Source: Chryseolinea soli (GTDB lineage: Bacteria; Bacteroidota; Bacteroidia; Cytophagales; Cyclobacteriaceae). From it: 64,000 bases of DNA. Positions within the stretch are counted from its first letter, which is position 1, and the number at the start of each line of letters is the position of its first letter. Made by a program: the position numbers and the translations under genes. A model generated the notes under the pieces. That model had not been told where the DNA came from. It did no database searches and worked only from the letters and a program-made list of their open reading frames with translations. The DNA is taken from contig NZ_CP032382.1 of NCBI RefSeq assembly GCF_003589925.1, positions 5,766,001 through 5,830,000 on the forward strand, in the 5' to 3' direction. This document shows, piece after piece, positions 56,527 through 64,000 of the stretch.

Positions 56527-58641
56527 GTGAAAAACAAATGGTACTTCCTGTTGCTTTTCGTTATCATCTTCAGTTGCCAAAACGAAAAACCCAAAGGGTG
56601 GATTGATCAGGATCGTCTACAAAACCGCCAGGCCGCCGATTGGTTGACCACCGGCGGCAATCAAGACATGCAGCATTACTCTCCGCTGGATCAGATCAAT
56701 TCAGGAAATGTAAAGGACTTGGGGTTTGCCTGGGAGTATGATGCCCGTTCACACATCGGCAATGTGCCGCGAGGTCTCGAGGCCACACCCATTGTCGCGG
56801 ATGGGATCATGTATACCGCTGGGTCATGGGGAGCCGTCTATGCGTTGGATGCTAAAACCGGAAAAGAGCTTTGGACATTCAAACCCAAAGTAGATCCTGC
56901 TTACGTTCGCCGTTCGTGTTGCGATGTGGTGAACCGTGGTGTCGCCGTTTGGGAAGGAAAAGTTTATGTGGGCACGCTCGACGGATTTCTCGTTTGCCTC
57001 GATGCGCAGGATGGTAAAGTACTCTGGAACGTCGATACGTTTACCGACAGAACGAAGGCCTACACGATCACCAGCCCCCCGCAAGTGGCGGGCCATATCG
57101 TGATGATCGGCAATTCCGGTTCTGAGTTTGGCGTGCGCGGTTATATTACCGCCTACGATCTGAAAACCGGGGAACAAAAATGGCGCTTCTTCATCGTACC
57201 CGGCGATCCGGCGAACGGACACGAAAGCGCTGAAATGGAAATGGCCGCTAAGACCTGGGATCCAAAATCGCATTGGCAAAGTGGAGGCGGAGGAACGGTG
57301 TGGGGCGAATCGGCTTACGACCCTGAACTTAATTTGCTTTATGTGGGAACGGGCAATGCAGCCCCATACCCGATCTGGTTTAGAAGCCCTTCCGGCGGCG
57401 ACAATCTATTTCTGGCTTGCATACTCGCCATCAATCCTGACACGGGAAAATTGGTTTGGCATTATCAAACCACCCCGGGAGAGATCTGGGATTATACCGC
57501 TACTCAAAATATTGTGTTGGCCGATGTTGAACTCGCCGGCAAGCCCCGGAAAGTTTTGATGCAGGCGCCCAAGAATGGTTTTTTCTATGTGTTGGATCGC
57601 GCCACGGGAGAACTTATTTCGGCGGAAAAATACACCCGGGTCAATTGGGCCAGTCATGTTGACTTGAAGACGGGAAGACCGGTATTAACAGAACAGGGAC
57701 AATGGTACAAGGACAAACCAAAACTTGTGGTGCCGTATCTGGGTGGGGGACATGTGTGGCAACCGATGTCCTACAATCCAAACACCGGTTTGGTTTACAT
57801 ACCGGAGCGCTCCGTGCCCCAGGTGTTCAAAACCTTCGACACCTACGAATGGCTGCCCGATGTGGACAATACAAACCTGGATTATGCCGAGATGTATAAA
57901 TTTCGAAAGCACGTTCTTGACCAGGTGAAAAGCGCGGAAGACACCGTTCGCGCAGAGAATTTATTGGCCTGGAATCCCATCACCCAAAAAGTTGCCTGGA
58001 AGTTTCCGGACGGTGGTCCCGACGGAGGAACCATGTCGACGCCTGAATTAGTATTCCAGGGAACCCGGACTGGCTATTTCAATGTACACAACGCGAAAAC
58101 CGGAGAGAAGCTGAAATCTATTTTTACGGGTAATGGAATCATGGCTGCCCCCACAACCTATAGCATAGACGGCGAACAATATGTTGCCGTGATGGCTGCC
58201 TACGGAGGCGCCGAGACGAGCGGCTATTTGCCGGATGGGGTCATCTATCAATATGAAAACAAAGCCCGGATCATAGCGTTTAAACTGGGAGGAGGAGAAA
58301 CACCGCTGCCCCCCAAACGGAAATTAGTGGAAACACCCGCGCCACCGGCTACGATGAAAATACGGGAAGACCTTATTGAGCGTGGAACTTATCTCTATAA
58401 TTTCTATTGCGATATATGCCACGGCAAGTTTGGCGACCGTCATTTATCACAGCATCCCGACTTGTCCAAATTACCCGAAGCCAAGCACTTATTGTTTAAT
58501 GATATTTTATTAAAAGGGATTCTATCGCAAAATGGAATGGCAAGTTTTAGCAATTCGCTGAGTGAAGCCGACGTGGAAGCCATCCACAACTTCCTGTTAA
58601 AGAAACAGACGGAGTTGTATAAGAAGGGCCAATCGAAATAA
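56527..58641 (+). CDS. PQQ-dependent alcohol dehydrogenase lipoprotein with C-terminal cytochrome c
   Basis: This 704-residue quinohaemoprotein begins with GTG at 56527 and a lipoprotein signal (acylated Cys17 in IIFSCQNEK). It has an eight-bladed PQQ propeller, with the vicinal disulfide Cys131-Cys132 (RRSCCDVVNRG) that marks the quinoprotein alcohol dehydrogenase group. The C-terminal cytochrome c domain carries CDICH at residues 628-632 and a possible axial Met in the last 70 residues (NGMASFSNSLS). It oxidises an alcohol in the periplasm and transfers electrons through its haem. It is divergent from the molybdenum oxidoreductase operon. Confidence 0.92.
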   Translation: MKNKWYFLLLFVIIFSCQNEKPKGWIDQDRLQNRQAADWLTTGGNQDMQHYSPLDQINSGNVKDLGFAWEYDARSHIGNVPRGLEATPIVADGIMYTAGSWGAVYALDAKTGKELWTFKPKVDPAYVRRSCCDVVNRGVAVWEGKVYVGTLDGFLVCLDAQDGKVLWNVDTFTDRTKAYTITSPPQVAGHIVMIGNSGSEFGVRGYITAYDLKTGEQKWRFFIVPGDPANGHESAEMEMAAKTWDPKSHWQSGGGGTVWGESAYDPELNLLYVGTGNAAPYPIWFRSPSGGDNLFLACILAINPDTGKLVWHYQTTPGEIWDYTATQNIVLADVELAGKPRKVLMQAPKNGFFYVLDRATGELISAEKYTRVNWASHVDLKTGRPVLTEQGQWYKDKPKLVVPYLGGGHVWQPMSYNPNTGLVYIPERSVPQVFKTFDTYEWLPDVDNTNLDYAEMYKFRKHVLDQVKSAEDTVRAENLLAWNPITQKVAWKFPDGGPDGGTMSTPELVFQGTRTGYFNVHNAKTGEKLKSIFTGNGIMAAPTTYSIDGEQYVAVMAAYGGAETSGYLPDGVIYQYENKARIIAFKLGGGETPLPPKRKLVETPAPPATMKIREDLIERGTYLYNFYCDICHGKFGDRHLSQHPDLSKLPEAKHLLFNDILLKGILSQNGMASFSNSLSEADVEAIHNFLLKKQTELYKKGQSK

Positions 58642-58702
58642 CTTCTCCATCGATGATAGCGTTTCTCTACAAATACAAACACAACACGCTAGAATTTAAG
58701 GT

Positions 58703-59068
58703 ATGAACACTTCGGACACCCACAATCAACGTATCGCAAAAATGACCTTCGCTGCAGTCTATCCGTTGTATATTGCAAAGGTAGAGAAGAAGGGCAGAAC
58801 CAAAGCGGAACTGCATCAGGTCATCACGTGGCTAACAGGCTTCGATAACAAGAAGCTGCAGGAGCTCATAAAAGAAAAGGTAACGTTTGAAACGTTCTTC
58901 CAGCGTGCTTCGCTAAACCCCAACGCACGCCTCATCACGGGGGTCATCTGCGGGTATCGCGTGGAGGAAATCGAGGATCCATTGACGCAGCAGGCCAGGT
59001 ATTTGGATAAGTTGGTAGACGAGTTGGCGAAAGGTAGAAAGATGGAGAAGATCTTGCGCAGCTCGTGA
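58703..59068 (+). CDS. DUF2200 domain protein
   Basis: This 121-residue cytoplasmic protein matches DUF2200: [37 protein letters not shown], then [20 protein letters not shown]. Function is unknown. It stands 42 bp before the next plus-strand gene; co-transcription is possible. Confidence 0.9.
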   Translation: MNTSDTHNQRIAKMTFAAVYPLYIAKVEKKGRTKAELHQVITWLTGFDNKKLQELIKEKVTFETFFQRASLNPNARLITGVICGYRVEEIEDPLTQQARYLDKLVDELAKGRKMEKILRSS

Positions 59069-59110
59069 TGCCACGTTACCTATAAAATATCTCGCAAATC
59101 AAACTGCTGA

Positions 59111-60409
59111 ATGGCAACCTACGATAGCACAATCTATATCAATCAAACGCTTGGGCTTACGGCCGGTGAATTATTAGACAAACTCGAACTGAACAAAGCG
59201 TGGTCAAGCCATGACAGGCTAAAGATAGGCCCGCCCAATATCACGCTTGCTAATGCAATTCTGAAAGAAGAGGTGGCTGTGGGCGAATGGAATAACTGCA
59301 CGATCATCAGTTCGAATGCACTAAGCAATATATGGATCGGTGCCGTTCCGTTGCGCTCGAAGCTGCTGGACCTGTTTCCAGGCGCACAAATGCTTTTTAT
59401 TTTTCATGAAAGTGTGGCTAACGCTACTTTCATCGTTTGGGTTGATCAGGGCGAAGTGCAACGGAAGAAGGTCACGCAACTGGGTCATATCGCCCAGTAT
59501 CAGGGCGATCTGCTGGACTTCGGAGCGCCTTTGAAGGAAGAGTACGAATATTACCAGGTGTCGCCGGGAGAGGACGCAGCCCTTAGAAAAAATAAAGATT
59601 ACAAGTCCGGGCAGCATGACTACAACATCGCGCTGGAATTATTGCGCAAGTACGTACTAAAGGCAGATGTTCCCAATCGAGAGGAGCTTGTTCTGAATAA
59701 GAATATCGATACGTATTTCACAGACGACGACCTTCTTGACCGCAATTTTCAAATCGACAGGAAAGAGAGTGATAAAGCGGTCTATGATGTGACGTATCAA
59801 AAAGTAAAACCCTCTGGCTTTAAAAAGGAGTCCAGAAAAACGAACGTGGGCTCCGACAAGATTTTTTCCAAAGAACTCGAGGACGGAATTCTGATTGTTC
59901 GCAGTGGATTCGCGTTGAATGCCTTCAGTTCGTCACTGACCTTCGAAAGTCAACAGTTCACCGAGGTGTGGCTTAAGGTCAATCAATACGATAAAAGCCC
60001 GGTACGCGGCCCCGCGCTCGTTAGGATGTATATTGCCAAAGTAAATACGAAACGCGCGTACGGGCAGGCTTTGTCCGATATCGAAAACAGATGGGACCTA
60101 CTCGCACCGAAACTACCAGCGCTCAGGAATATCCGCAATATCGAAGAATTTTATCAAAGAGAAGGGCTGCTTGAAAGCCGGTTCCAGGTCTTCCTAACAA
60201 AAGATACGACGAACCACATCGCCGTGAATAGCTTCCAATCCTTTCTGACCGACCGAATCATTCTCTCCTATTGCAGCGGGAGTTCCGGCCACGCGGAAAC
60301 GGTGCGGCAGTGCCGGGAAATGTTCCAGGTCTCTGTGAATCCCGCATCGCCCTCCAGCCACGACCAGCAGACGTTTCTACGTGCCGCAGCGCTAAAAGTA
60401 GGTCTCTAA
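59111..60409 (+). CDS. Unrecognised 432-residue protein
   Basis: No family is recognised. The protein is cytoplasmic by appearance, with a charged, mixed alpha/beta composition, no signal or membrane helix and no obvious catalytic motif. Visible parts are an N-terminal segment (MATYDSTIYINQTLGLTAGE), a middle Lys-rich region (QKVKPSGFKKESRKTNVGSD) and a C-terminus with two Cys (ILSYCSGSSGH, TVRQCREMFQV). It lies 42 bp after DUF2200. Lineage-specific origin is likely (inference). Confidence 0.8.
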   Translation: MATYDSTIYINQTLGLTAGELLDKLELNKAWSSHDRLKIGPPNITLANAILKEEVAVGEWNNCTIISSNALSNIWIGAVPLRSKLLDLFPGAQMLFIFHESVANATFIVWVDQGEVQRKKVTQLGHIAQYQGDLLDFGAPLKEEYEYYQVSPGEDAALRKNKDYKSGQHDYNIALELLRKYVLKADVPNREELVLNKNIDTYFTDDDLLDRNFQIDRKESDKAVYDVTYQKVKPSGFKKESRKTNVGSDKIFSKELEDGILIVRSGFALNAFSSSLTFESQQFTEVWLKVNQYDKSPVRGPALVRMYIAKVNTKRAYGQALSDIENRWDLLAPKLPALRNIRNIEEFYQREGLLESRFQVFLTKDTTNHIAVNSFQSFLTDRIILSYCSGSSGHAETVRQCREMFQVSVNPASPSSHDQQTFLRAAALKVGL

Positions 60410-60629
60410 TGCGCTGCGCCCGTATGCATCGGAGCGGCGACCTTAATCCTTTACAAACCTATTTTGACGCTGCTTTTCTACACTCAAATGTCATCCACAA
60501 ATTCTGAAGCACTTTCCAAATGTTGTCGATCGATGGTGCCGGAGTAGATTTGCAAATCTCCTTTATCGGTGATGTTAGATGAAGAGGCAAAAGCTTTCTT
60601 ATCAAAGGACTTTGCTTTTGCAGCTTGGC

Positions 60630-61046
60630 TTAGTGCTTTTTTTTCTTTATCGCTGCACTATCCACTTTGATTTTCATGTTGGGAATCAGGGGTGTGGTTT
60701 CAACAAGTTCGAGAGACTTAACCATGTCCTTTGTGCTCGTTTTATAGCGAATAAAGTGTGGAGTTTGTAAATGCGACCGGTAGGCAGCAGAGTCAGCGTA
60801 GATTTCCAGGATCGTGAAATGGGTTGGATTATCCTTTTCTTGAACAGCAAACAAGGTGAGCACTCCGGGTTCTATTCGCACGGACTCTTCAGCTTCTTCC
60901 TTCAAAATCGCTATGTACTGCTTCAACTGCTTGGCATCGATAATTAGTCTGGCCAGGCGGACCATTTGCTTATTTTCATCCTGCGCGGAAACATTGCTGT
61001 AAAACATGACGGCGAATAGGAGGGTGGTTAGTAATCTTGAGATCAT
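60630..61046 (-). CDS. Exported antibiotic biosynthesis monooxygenase-like protein
   Basis: This 138-residue protein has a signal peptide (SRLLTTLLFAVMFYSNVSAQ) and the ABM/quinol-monooxygenase fold: VRLARLIIDAKQLKQYIAIL, VRIEPGVLTLFAVQEKD and FTILEIYADSAAYRSHLQTP. Such proteins act on aromatic polyols without cofactors. It is the last gene of an operon with a PQQ dehydrogenase (18 bp upstream) and a cupin, and export fits the periplasmic setting. Confidence 0.88.
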   Translation of the reverse strand: MISRLLTTLLFAVMFYSNVSAQDENKQMVRLARLIIDAKQLKQYIAILKEEAEESVRIEPGVLTLFAVQEKDNPTHFTILEIYADSAAYRSHLQTPHFIRYKTSTKDMVKSLELVETTPLIPNMKIKVDSAAIKKKKH

Positions 61047-61064
61047 CTTGAAAATATTTATTTG

Positions 61065-62987
61065 CTAGTCGGGTAAAGCAAATGCCATGATATAGCCAGA
61101 CGGATTATCGGGTGTCCCACCGACCGAGATCGCTATGTACTGCTTGCCTTTGACTTGATAGGTGCATGCCGTTGCGTTGGCTAAAGCGGGCAACGTTGTT
61201 TTCCAAAGTAGCTTGCCGGTGGATTTGTCAAGCGCTCGCAACTTTTTGTCATCTGTTCCACTGATGAAGATCAAGCCTCCGGCGGTGACGACGGGACCTG
61301 CTTTGCCTTCCTGGCCCGTTTCTGGTCCTCCTGTCTCTTGCCGGGCATCGTCGTTACCCAACGGTATCTGCCAGGCGTACTCGCCGGTTGACAAATTCAG
61401 CGCGCTTAGCGTTCCCCAGGGTGGCGTGATGGCTGGATTGCCACTCGGATCTTTCCAGGTTATGTAGCCGGTGATGTTAAGGTACTGGTCAGCGCTTGCA
61501 TATCGATCGATCGTTTCCAACTGACTAACCGCTTTTTTTGGTGTCGGATGTTCGGTTGACGCAAGCTTTGGATCGCCTTTGGTTATGGTCTGAATGTCCG
61601 GGGCATCGTTTGATTTTATGTATAGAAAATTAGTAACGGGATCAAAGGCTGCTCCGCCCCATTCTCCACCACCGCGTGTGCCCGGCAATTGCAGCGTTCC
61701 TTTCAAATCGGGAGGGGTGTACAAGCCTTCATAGCGCAGTGATCTGAATTTTTTTACCAGTGAATCATGATTGGCTTTTGAATAATTCGTCAAGTCAGCT
61801 TCCGTGATCCGCTGACGGGCGAAAGGCTTCGGCTTGACCGGAAAAGGTTGTGTGGGAGATGCTTCTTCACCGGGAAGATTTGATGCGGGCACCTTTTTCT
61901 CCTCGATTGGAAATAAGGGCTCGCCGGTTTCCCTGTTGAAGACAAAGACAAACCCCTGTTTGGTGATTTGGGCAACAGCGTCGATAGCCTTTCCATCACG
62001 GTTTAGGGTCACGAGGTTTGGTGGCGCAGGCAAATCGTAATCCCAGAGGTCGTGATGCACCGTTTGAAAATGCCACACATGTTTTCCCGTGGATGCATCA
62101 AGGGTCAGCACGCAGTTGCCATAGAGGTTTGTGCCTTTGCGGTCCGTACCATAAAAATCGTATGAGGGCGAACCCAACGCGAGAAACACCATGCCTCTCT
62201 GGAGGTCCAGACTCATTCCTGACCAATTGTTGGCGCCACCCACCACTTTATAAGCATCTTTCGGCCACGTTTCATAACCGGGTTCGCCGGGTAATGGTAT
62301 GGTGTGAAATGTCCAGACAAGTTCACCGGTTTTGCAATGGTATGCCCTGATGTAGCCGGGTTGAGCGCCATAGACGTCTGGAACCCGGCAACCCATAATG
62401 ATAAGATCCTTGTAGATGATGCCGGGGGAAGTAGCGGTTACAAAAATATTTTCAGAGGTATCGCGAAGGCCAACACGAAGATCCACTTTTCCATTTTTTC
62501 CGAAGGAGGCGATCGGCTTGCCCGTGTGCGAATCCAGTGCAAACAGGGTATTGTTGGCTGTAAATAGTATGCGTTGGTCATCTCCGCTTTCCCAGTAGGT
62601 GAGGCCGCGATTTACTTCGGCACCCTCATCGCCGTTGAACGGATCGAAAGACCAACGTTTCTCTCCGGTTTCTGCATCCACAGCATAAGCCGATTGACCC
62701 GCCGATGTCGCGTATAACACACCGTCCACAATAATTGGATTGCACTGGCTGGGCCGGGTTCCCGGTATTTTATCCTTGATGGAAAACGTCCACGCGGATT
62801 TTAGTTGACTGACATTGGAGACATTAATTTGATCCAGTGGCGAGTAGTTGGAGCTGTTAGCGTCTGCCTTATAGACGGCCCATGTTCGCTCCTGGTCAAC
62901 GCGGGGCTTACAACCACAAAAAAATGCCAACGCAAGTACCGCGAAGCATTGAAGACTGCGTTTGCCCGATGTTAGTTTTTTTTGCAT
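61065..62987 (-). CDS. PQQ-dependent dehydrogenase lipoprotein without cytochrome
   Basis: This 640-residue quinoprotein has a lipoprotein signal (likely acylated Cys26 in LAFFCGCKPR) and an eight-bladed PQQ propeller with repeats such as TGEKRWSFDPF, TGKHVWHFQTVHHDLWDYD and TGEYAWQIPLGND. It is close in plan to the protein at 42114 but has only a short linker (SASTEHPTP-like, about residues 480-520) where that one carries its cytochrome c. Electrons must go to a separate carrier. It is the middle gene of the cupin-dehydrogenase-monooxygenase operon. Confidence 0.92.
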   Translation of the reverse strand: MQKKLTSGKRSLQCFAVLALAFFCGCKPRVDQERTWAVYKADANSSNYSPLDQINVSNVSQLKSAWTFSIKDKIPGTRPSQCNPIIVDGVLYATSAGQSAYAVDAETGEKRWSFDPFNGDEGAEVNRGLTYWESGDDQRILFTANNTLFALDSHTGKPIASFGKNGKVDLRVGLRDTSENIFVTATSPGIIYKDLIIMGCRVPDVYGAQPGYIRAYHCKTGELVWTFHTIPLPGEPGYETWPKDAYKVVGGANNWSGMSLDLQRGMVFLALGSPSYDFYGTDRKGTNLYGNCVLTLDASTGKHVWHFQTVHHDLWDYDLPAPPNLVTLNRDGKAIDAVAQITKQGFVFVFNRETGEPLFPIEEKKVPASNLPGEEASPTQPFPVKPKPFARQRITEADLTNYSKANHDSLVKKFRSLRYEGLYTPPDLKGTLQLPGTRGGGEWGGAAFDPVTNFLYIKSNDAPDIQTITKGDPKLASTEHPTPKKAVSQLETIDRYASADQYLNITGYITWKDPSGNPAITPPWGTLSALNLSTGEYAWQIPLGNDDARQETGGPETGQEGKAGPVVTAGGLIFISGTDDKKLRALDKSTGKLLWKTTLPALANATACTYQVKGKQYIAISVGGTPDNPSGYIMAFALPD

Positions 62988-63060
62988 GCGCGTAATTTCT
63001 AATGATTTATGATTTCCTTCTCAGCTATTGATTTCTCAAGAGTCTGTGTTCTTTAACGCT

Positions 63061-63528
63061 TTATTCTTTGCTTTGATATTCTTCATCCGATACCCGTTCG
63101 AGCCAAGTCACGACCCCGTTCTTTATTTCCGGATTCATGACCACTTGAACAAAACCACTTTCGGGTGTCGCACCATGCCAGTGTTTCACACCGGGTTGGA
63201 TCGTAACGACGTCTCCTTTTTTTAGTATTTGTAATGATTTGCCATGCTCTTTAAGATAGCCGGTTCCTTCGGTGATCACGAGCACTTGTTTCCCGGAATG
63301 GGTGTGCCAGTTGCTATGTGCGCCTGCTTCGAAAGTGACCTTGGCAATCGACCAGTAGGCCAGTGAGTCTTGTGCTAGGGGATATACCCAGACATTACCT
63401 TTGAAATATGATTCAGGGGCTTTGTTCCCTTTTGGCAGGGCGGCGGGGTCAAAGGATTTGGCGGTCTGACCACTGCTTTGAAGCGATATCAGACTGAGAA
63501 GTAATGAGATTATTCCAAGTGCTTTCAT
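63061..63528 (-). CDS. Exported cupin domain protein
   Basis: This 155-residue protein has a signal peptide (MKALGIISLLLSLISLQSSG) and a cupin fold with the metal motif NWHTHSGKQVLVITEGTG and PGVKHWHGATP. It is the first gene of the operon and is divergent from the AraC regulator gene at 63738. I chose the ATG at 63528 because it opens the signal peptide; a longer frame to 63726 crosses the operator region. It probably handles a small aldehyde, quinone or lactone in the periplasm. Confidence 0.9.
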   Translation of the reverse strand: MKALGIISLLLSLISLQSSGQTAKSFDPAALPKGNKAPESYFKGNVWVYPLAQDSLAYWSIAKVTFEAGAHSNWHTHSGKQVLVITEGTGYLKEHGKSLQILKKGDVVTIQPGVKHWHGATPESGFVQVVMNPEIKNGVVTWLERVSDEEYQSKE

Positions 63529-63641
63529 AACGCATAGGTTTATCCGACAGATTTTCCCGAAATACAAGTGGCTGCACGGATGCGATTCGGGTACTGAATG
63601 TGTTGCACAAATTTCCCTTATTTTTTTAAGGCTACGCTTAC

Positions 63642-63675
63642 CCGTTTTACGGATTGATATACCAGTTTTACGGGT
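63642..63675. promoter_or_regulatory. 21-bp-spaced direct repeat, likely AraC operator
   Basis: Two near-identical 13-bp sites, CCGTTTTACGGAT (63642-63654) and CAGTTTTACGGGT (63663-63675), start 21 bp apart, two helical turns. They lie between the divergent cupin (start 63528) and AraC (start 63738) genes. AraC-type proteins classically bind half-sites with this spacing, so this is a likely operator (inference). Confidence 0.65.
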
Positions 63676-63712
63676 CGGGAGTGGGCATGGCCTGATTGGA
63701 GCACAATTCTCG

Positions 63713-63720
63713 TATTTTTG
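63713..63720 (+). promoter_or_regulatory. -7 element of the AraC-type gene promoter
   Basis: TATTTTTG fits the Bacteroidota TAnnTTTG element, 17 bp before the ATG at 63738. A -33 element at normal spacing is not clear. Confidence 0.45.
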
Positions 63721-63737
63721 ACTCACATCTAAGGCTT

Positions 63738-64000
63738 ATGGAAAAGGAAATAGAGAAATTGACCAGCGTCGCTCAATTTAATTCGCGCAGGGGGCAGGAG
63801 ACATTGCACCCCTTGGTAAGTGTTCTGGATCAGTCCAAATCCAAACCCATCACCGCCAACCGGTACCTGACGGAAATCTATGTCATCTTCCTAAAGGATT
63901 TCCGGTGTGAAGAGTTTCAATACGGAAGAAACAAATATGACTACCAGGAAGAGACCTTGTTATTCATGGCGCCGGGACAAGTGTTTGGGTTTGATTTGCC
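63738..64000 (+). CDS. AraC family transcriptional regulator (N-terminal part only)
   Basis: The first 87 codons from the ATG at 63738 are visible, running off the window. The N-terminus matches the ligand-binding part of Bacteroidota AraC regulators: LTSVAQFNSRRGQETLHPL, VIFLKDFRCEEFQYGRNKYD and LLFMAPGQVFGFDL. The DNA-binding domain would lie beyond the end. It is divergent from the cupin-PQQ dehydrogenase-monooxygenase operon and is its probable regulator. Confidence 0.88.
   Translation, partial: MEKEIEKLTSVAQFNSRRGQETLHPLVSVLDQSKSKPITANRYLTEIYVIFLKDFRCEEFQYGRNKYDYQEETLLFMAPGQVFGFDL

Overview
The window looks like chromosomal DNA of a Bacteroidota bacterium, most likely of the order Cytophagales (inference). 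The signs are a SusC-type TonB-dependent receptor, membrane-anchored LuxR and DUF4199 genes, MacB/FtsX-type permeases with PadR control, many Sec/Tat lipoproteins, and promoter -7 elements of the Bacteroidota form TAnnTTTG. I see no rRNA, tRNA, phage, integrase, transposase or CRISPR array. It reads as an ordinary chromosome with many small accessory genes.

Layout. 1-3022 (-): SusC/RagA receptor, cut by the window edge only a few residues before its C-terminus. 3.0-4.0 kb: a gene-free stretch with REP-like palindromes and a heptad tandem repeat. 4-9 kb: DUF4199 and LuxR genes, beta-carbonic anhydrase, a 5'-3' exonuclease-like protein and a TPR histidine kinase. 9.2-11.3 kb: an orphan Tat-exported molybdopterin oxidoreductase subunit. 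11.7-17.7 kb: one 1991-residue protein with a papain-like cysteine protease module and a C-terminal domain resembling DUF4056. It is followed by an unrecognised lipoprotein and by KatG. 21-28 kb: a membrane hydrolase, a DoxX-like protein, an esterase/SMP-30 fusion, an F420-type reductase homologue, a PEP mutase/ICL homologue and an unrecognised protein. 29-34.7 kb: a MASE1-like histidine kinase with a small partner gene, and a PadR-controlled ABC permease. 34.9-36.5 kb: an ArsR/AHSA1/DoxX/VOC operon with a readable promoter and operator. 36.7-40.4 kb: small DUF genes and a MATE exporter. 40.5-47.4 kb: a DUF1593 protein, a PQQ dehydrogenase with internal cytochrome c, HxlR with divergent DoxX and NAD(P)-binding genes, an SDR and a cupin. 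47.5-53.2 kb: a second FtsX-type permease and small membrane or sensory proteins. 53.6-58.6 kb: a Tat molybdenum oxidoreductase with its 2Fe-2S subunit, divergent from a PQQ dehydrogenase-cytochrome c. 58.7-60.4 kb: DUF2200 and an unrecognised protein. 60.6-64 kb: a monooxygenase, PQQ dehydrogenase and cupin operon divergent from a partial AraC regulator.

How the genes work together. A strong theme is periplasmic oxidation. There are three PQQ quinoproteins with three different cytochrome arrangements and two molybdenum hydroxylase large subunits, all carrying lipoprotein or Tat signals. KatG, HxlR and ArsR/DoxX/VOC sets suggest handling of reactive compounds. The best candidates for undescribed biology are the giant two-enzyme protein, the 18-bp repeat array that fills the hxlR upstream region, and several intergenic repeat families that run into gene ends.
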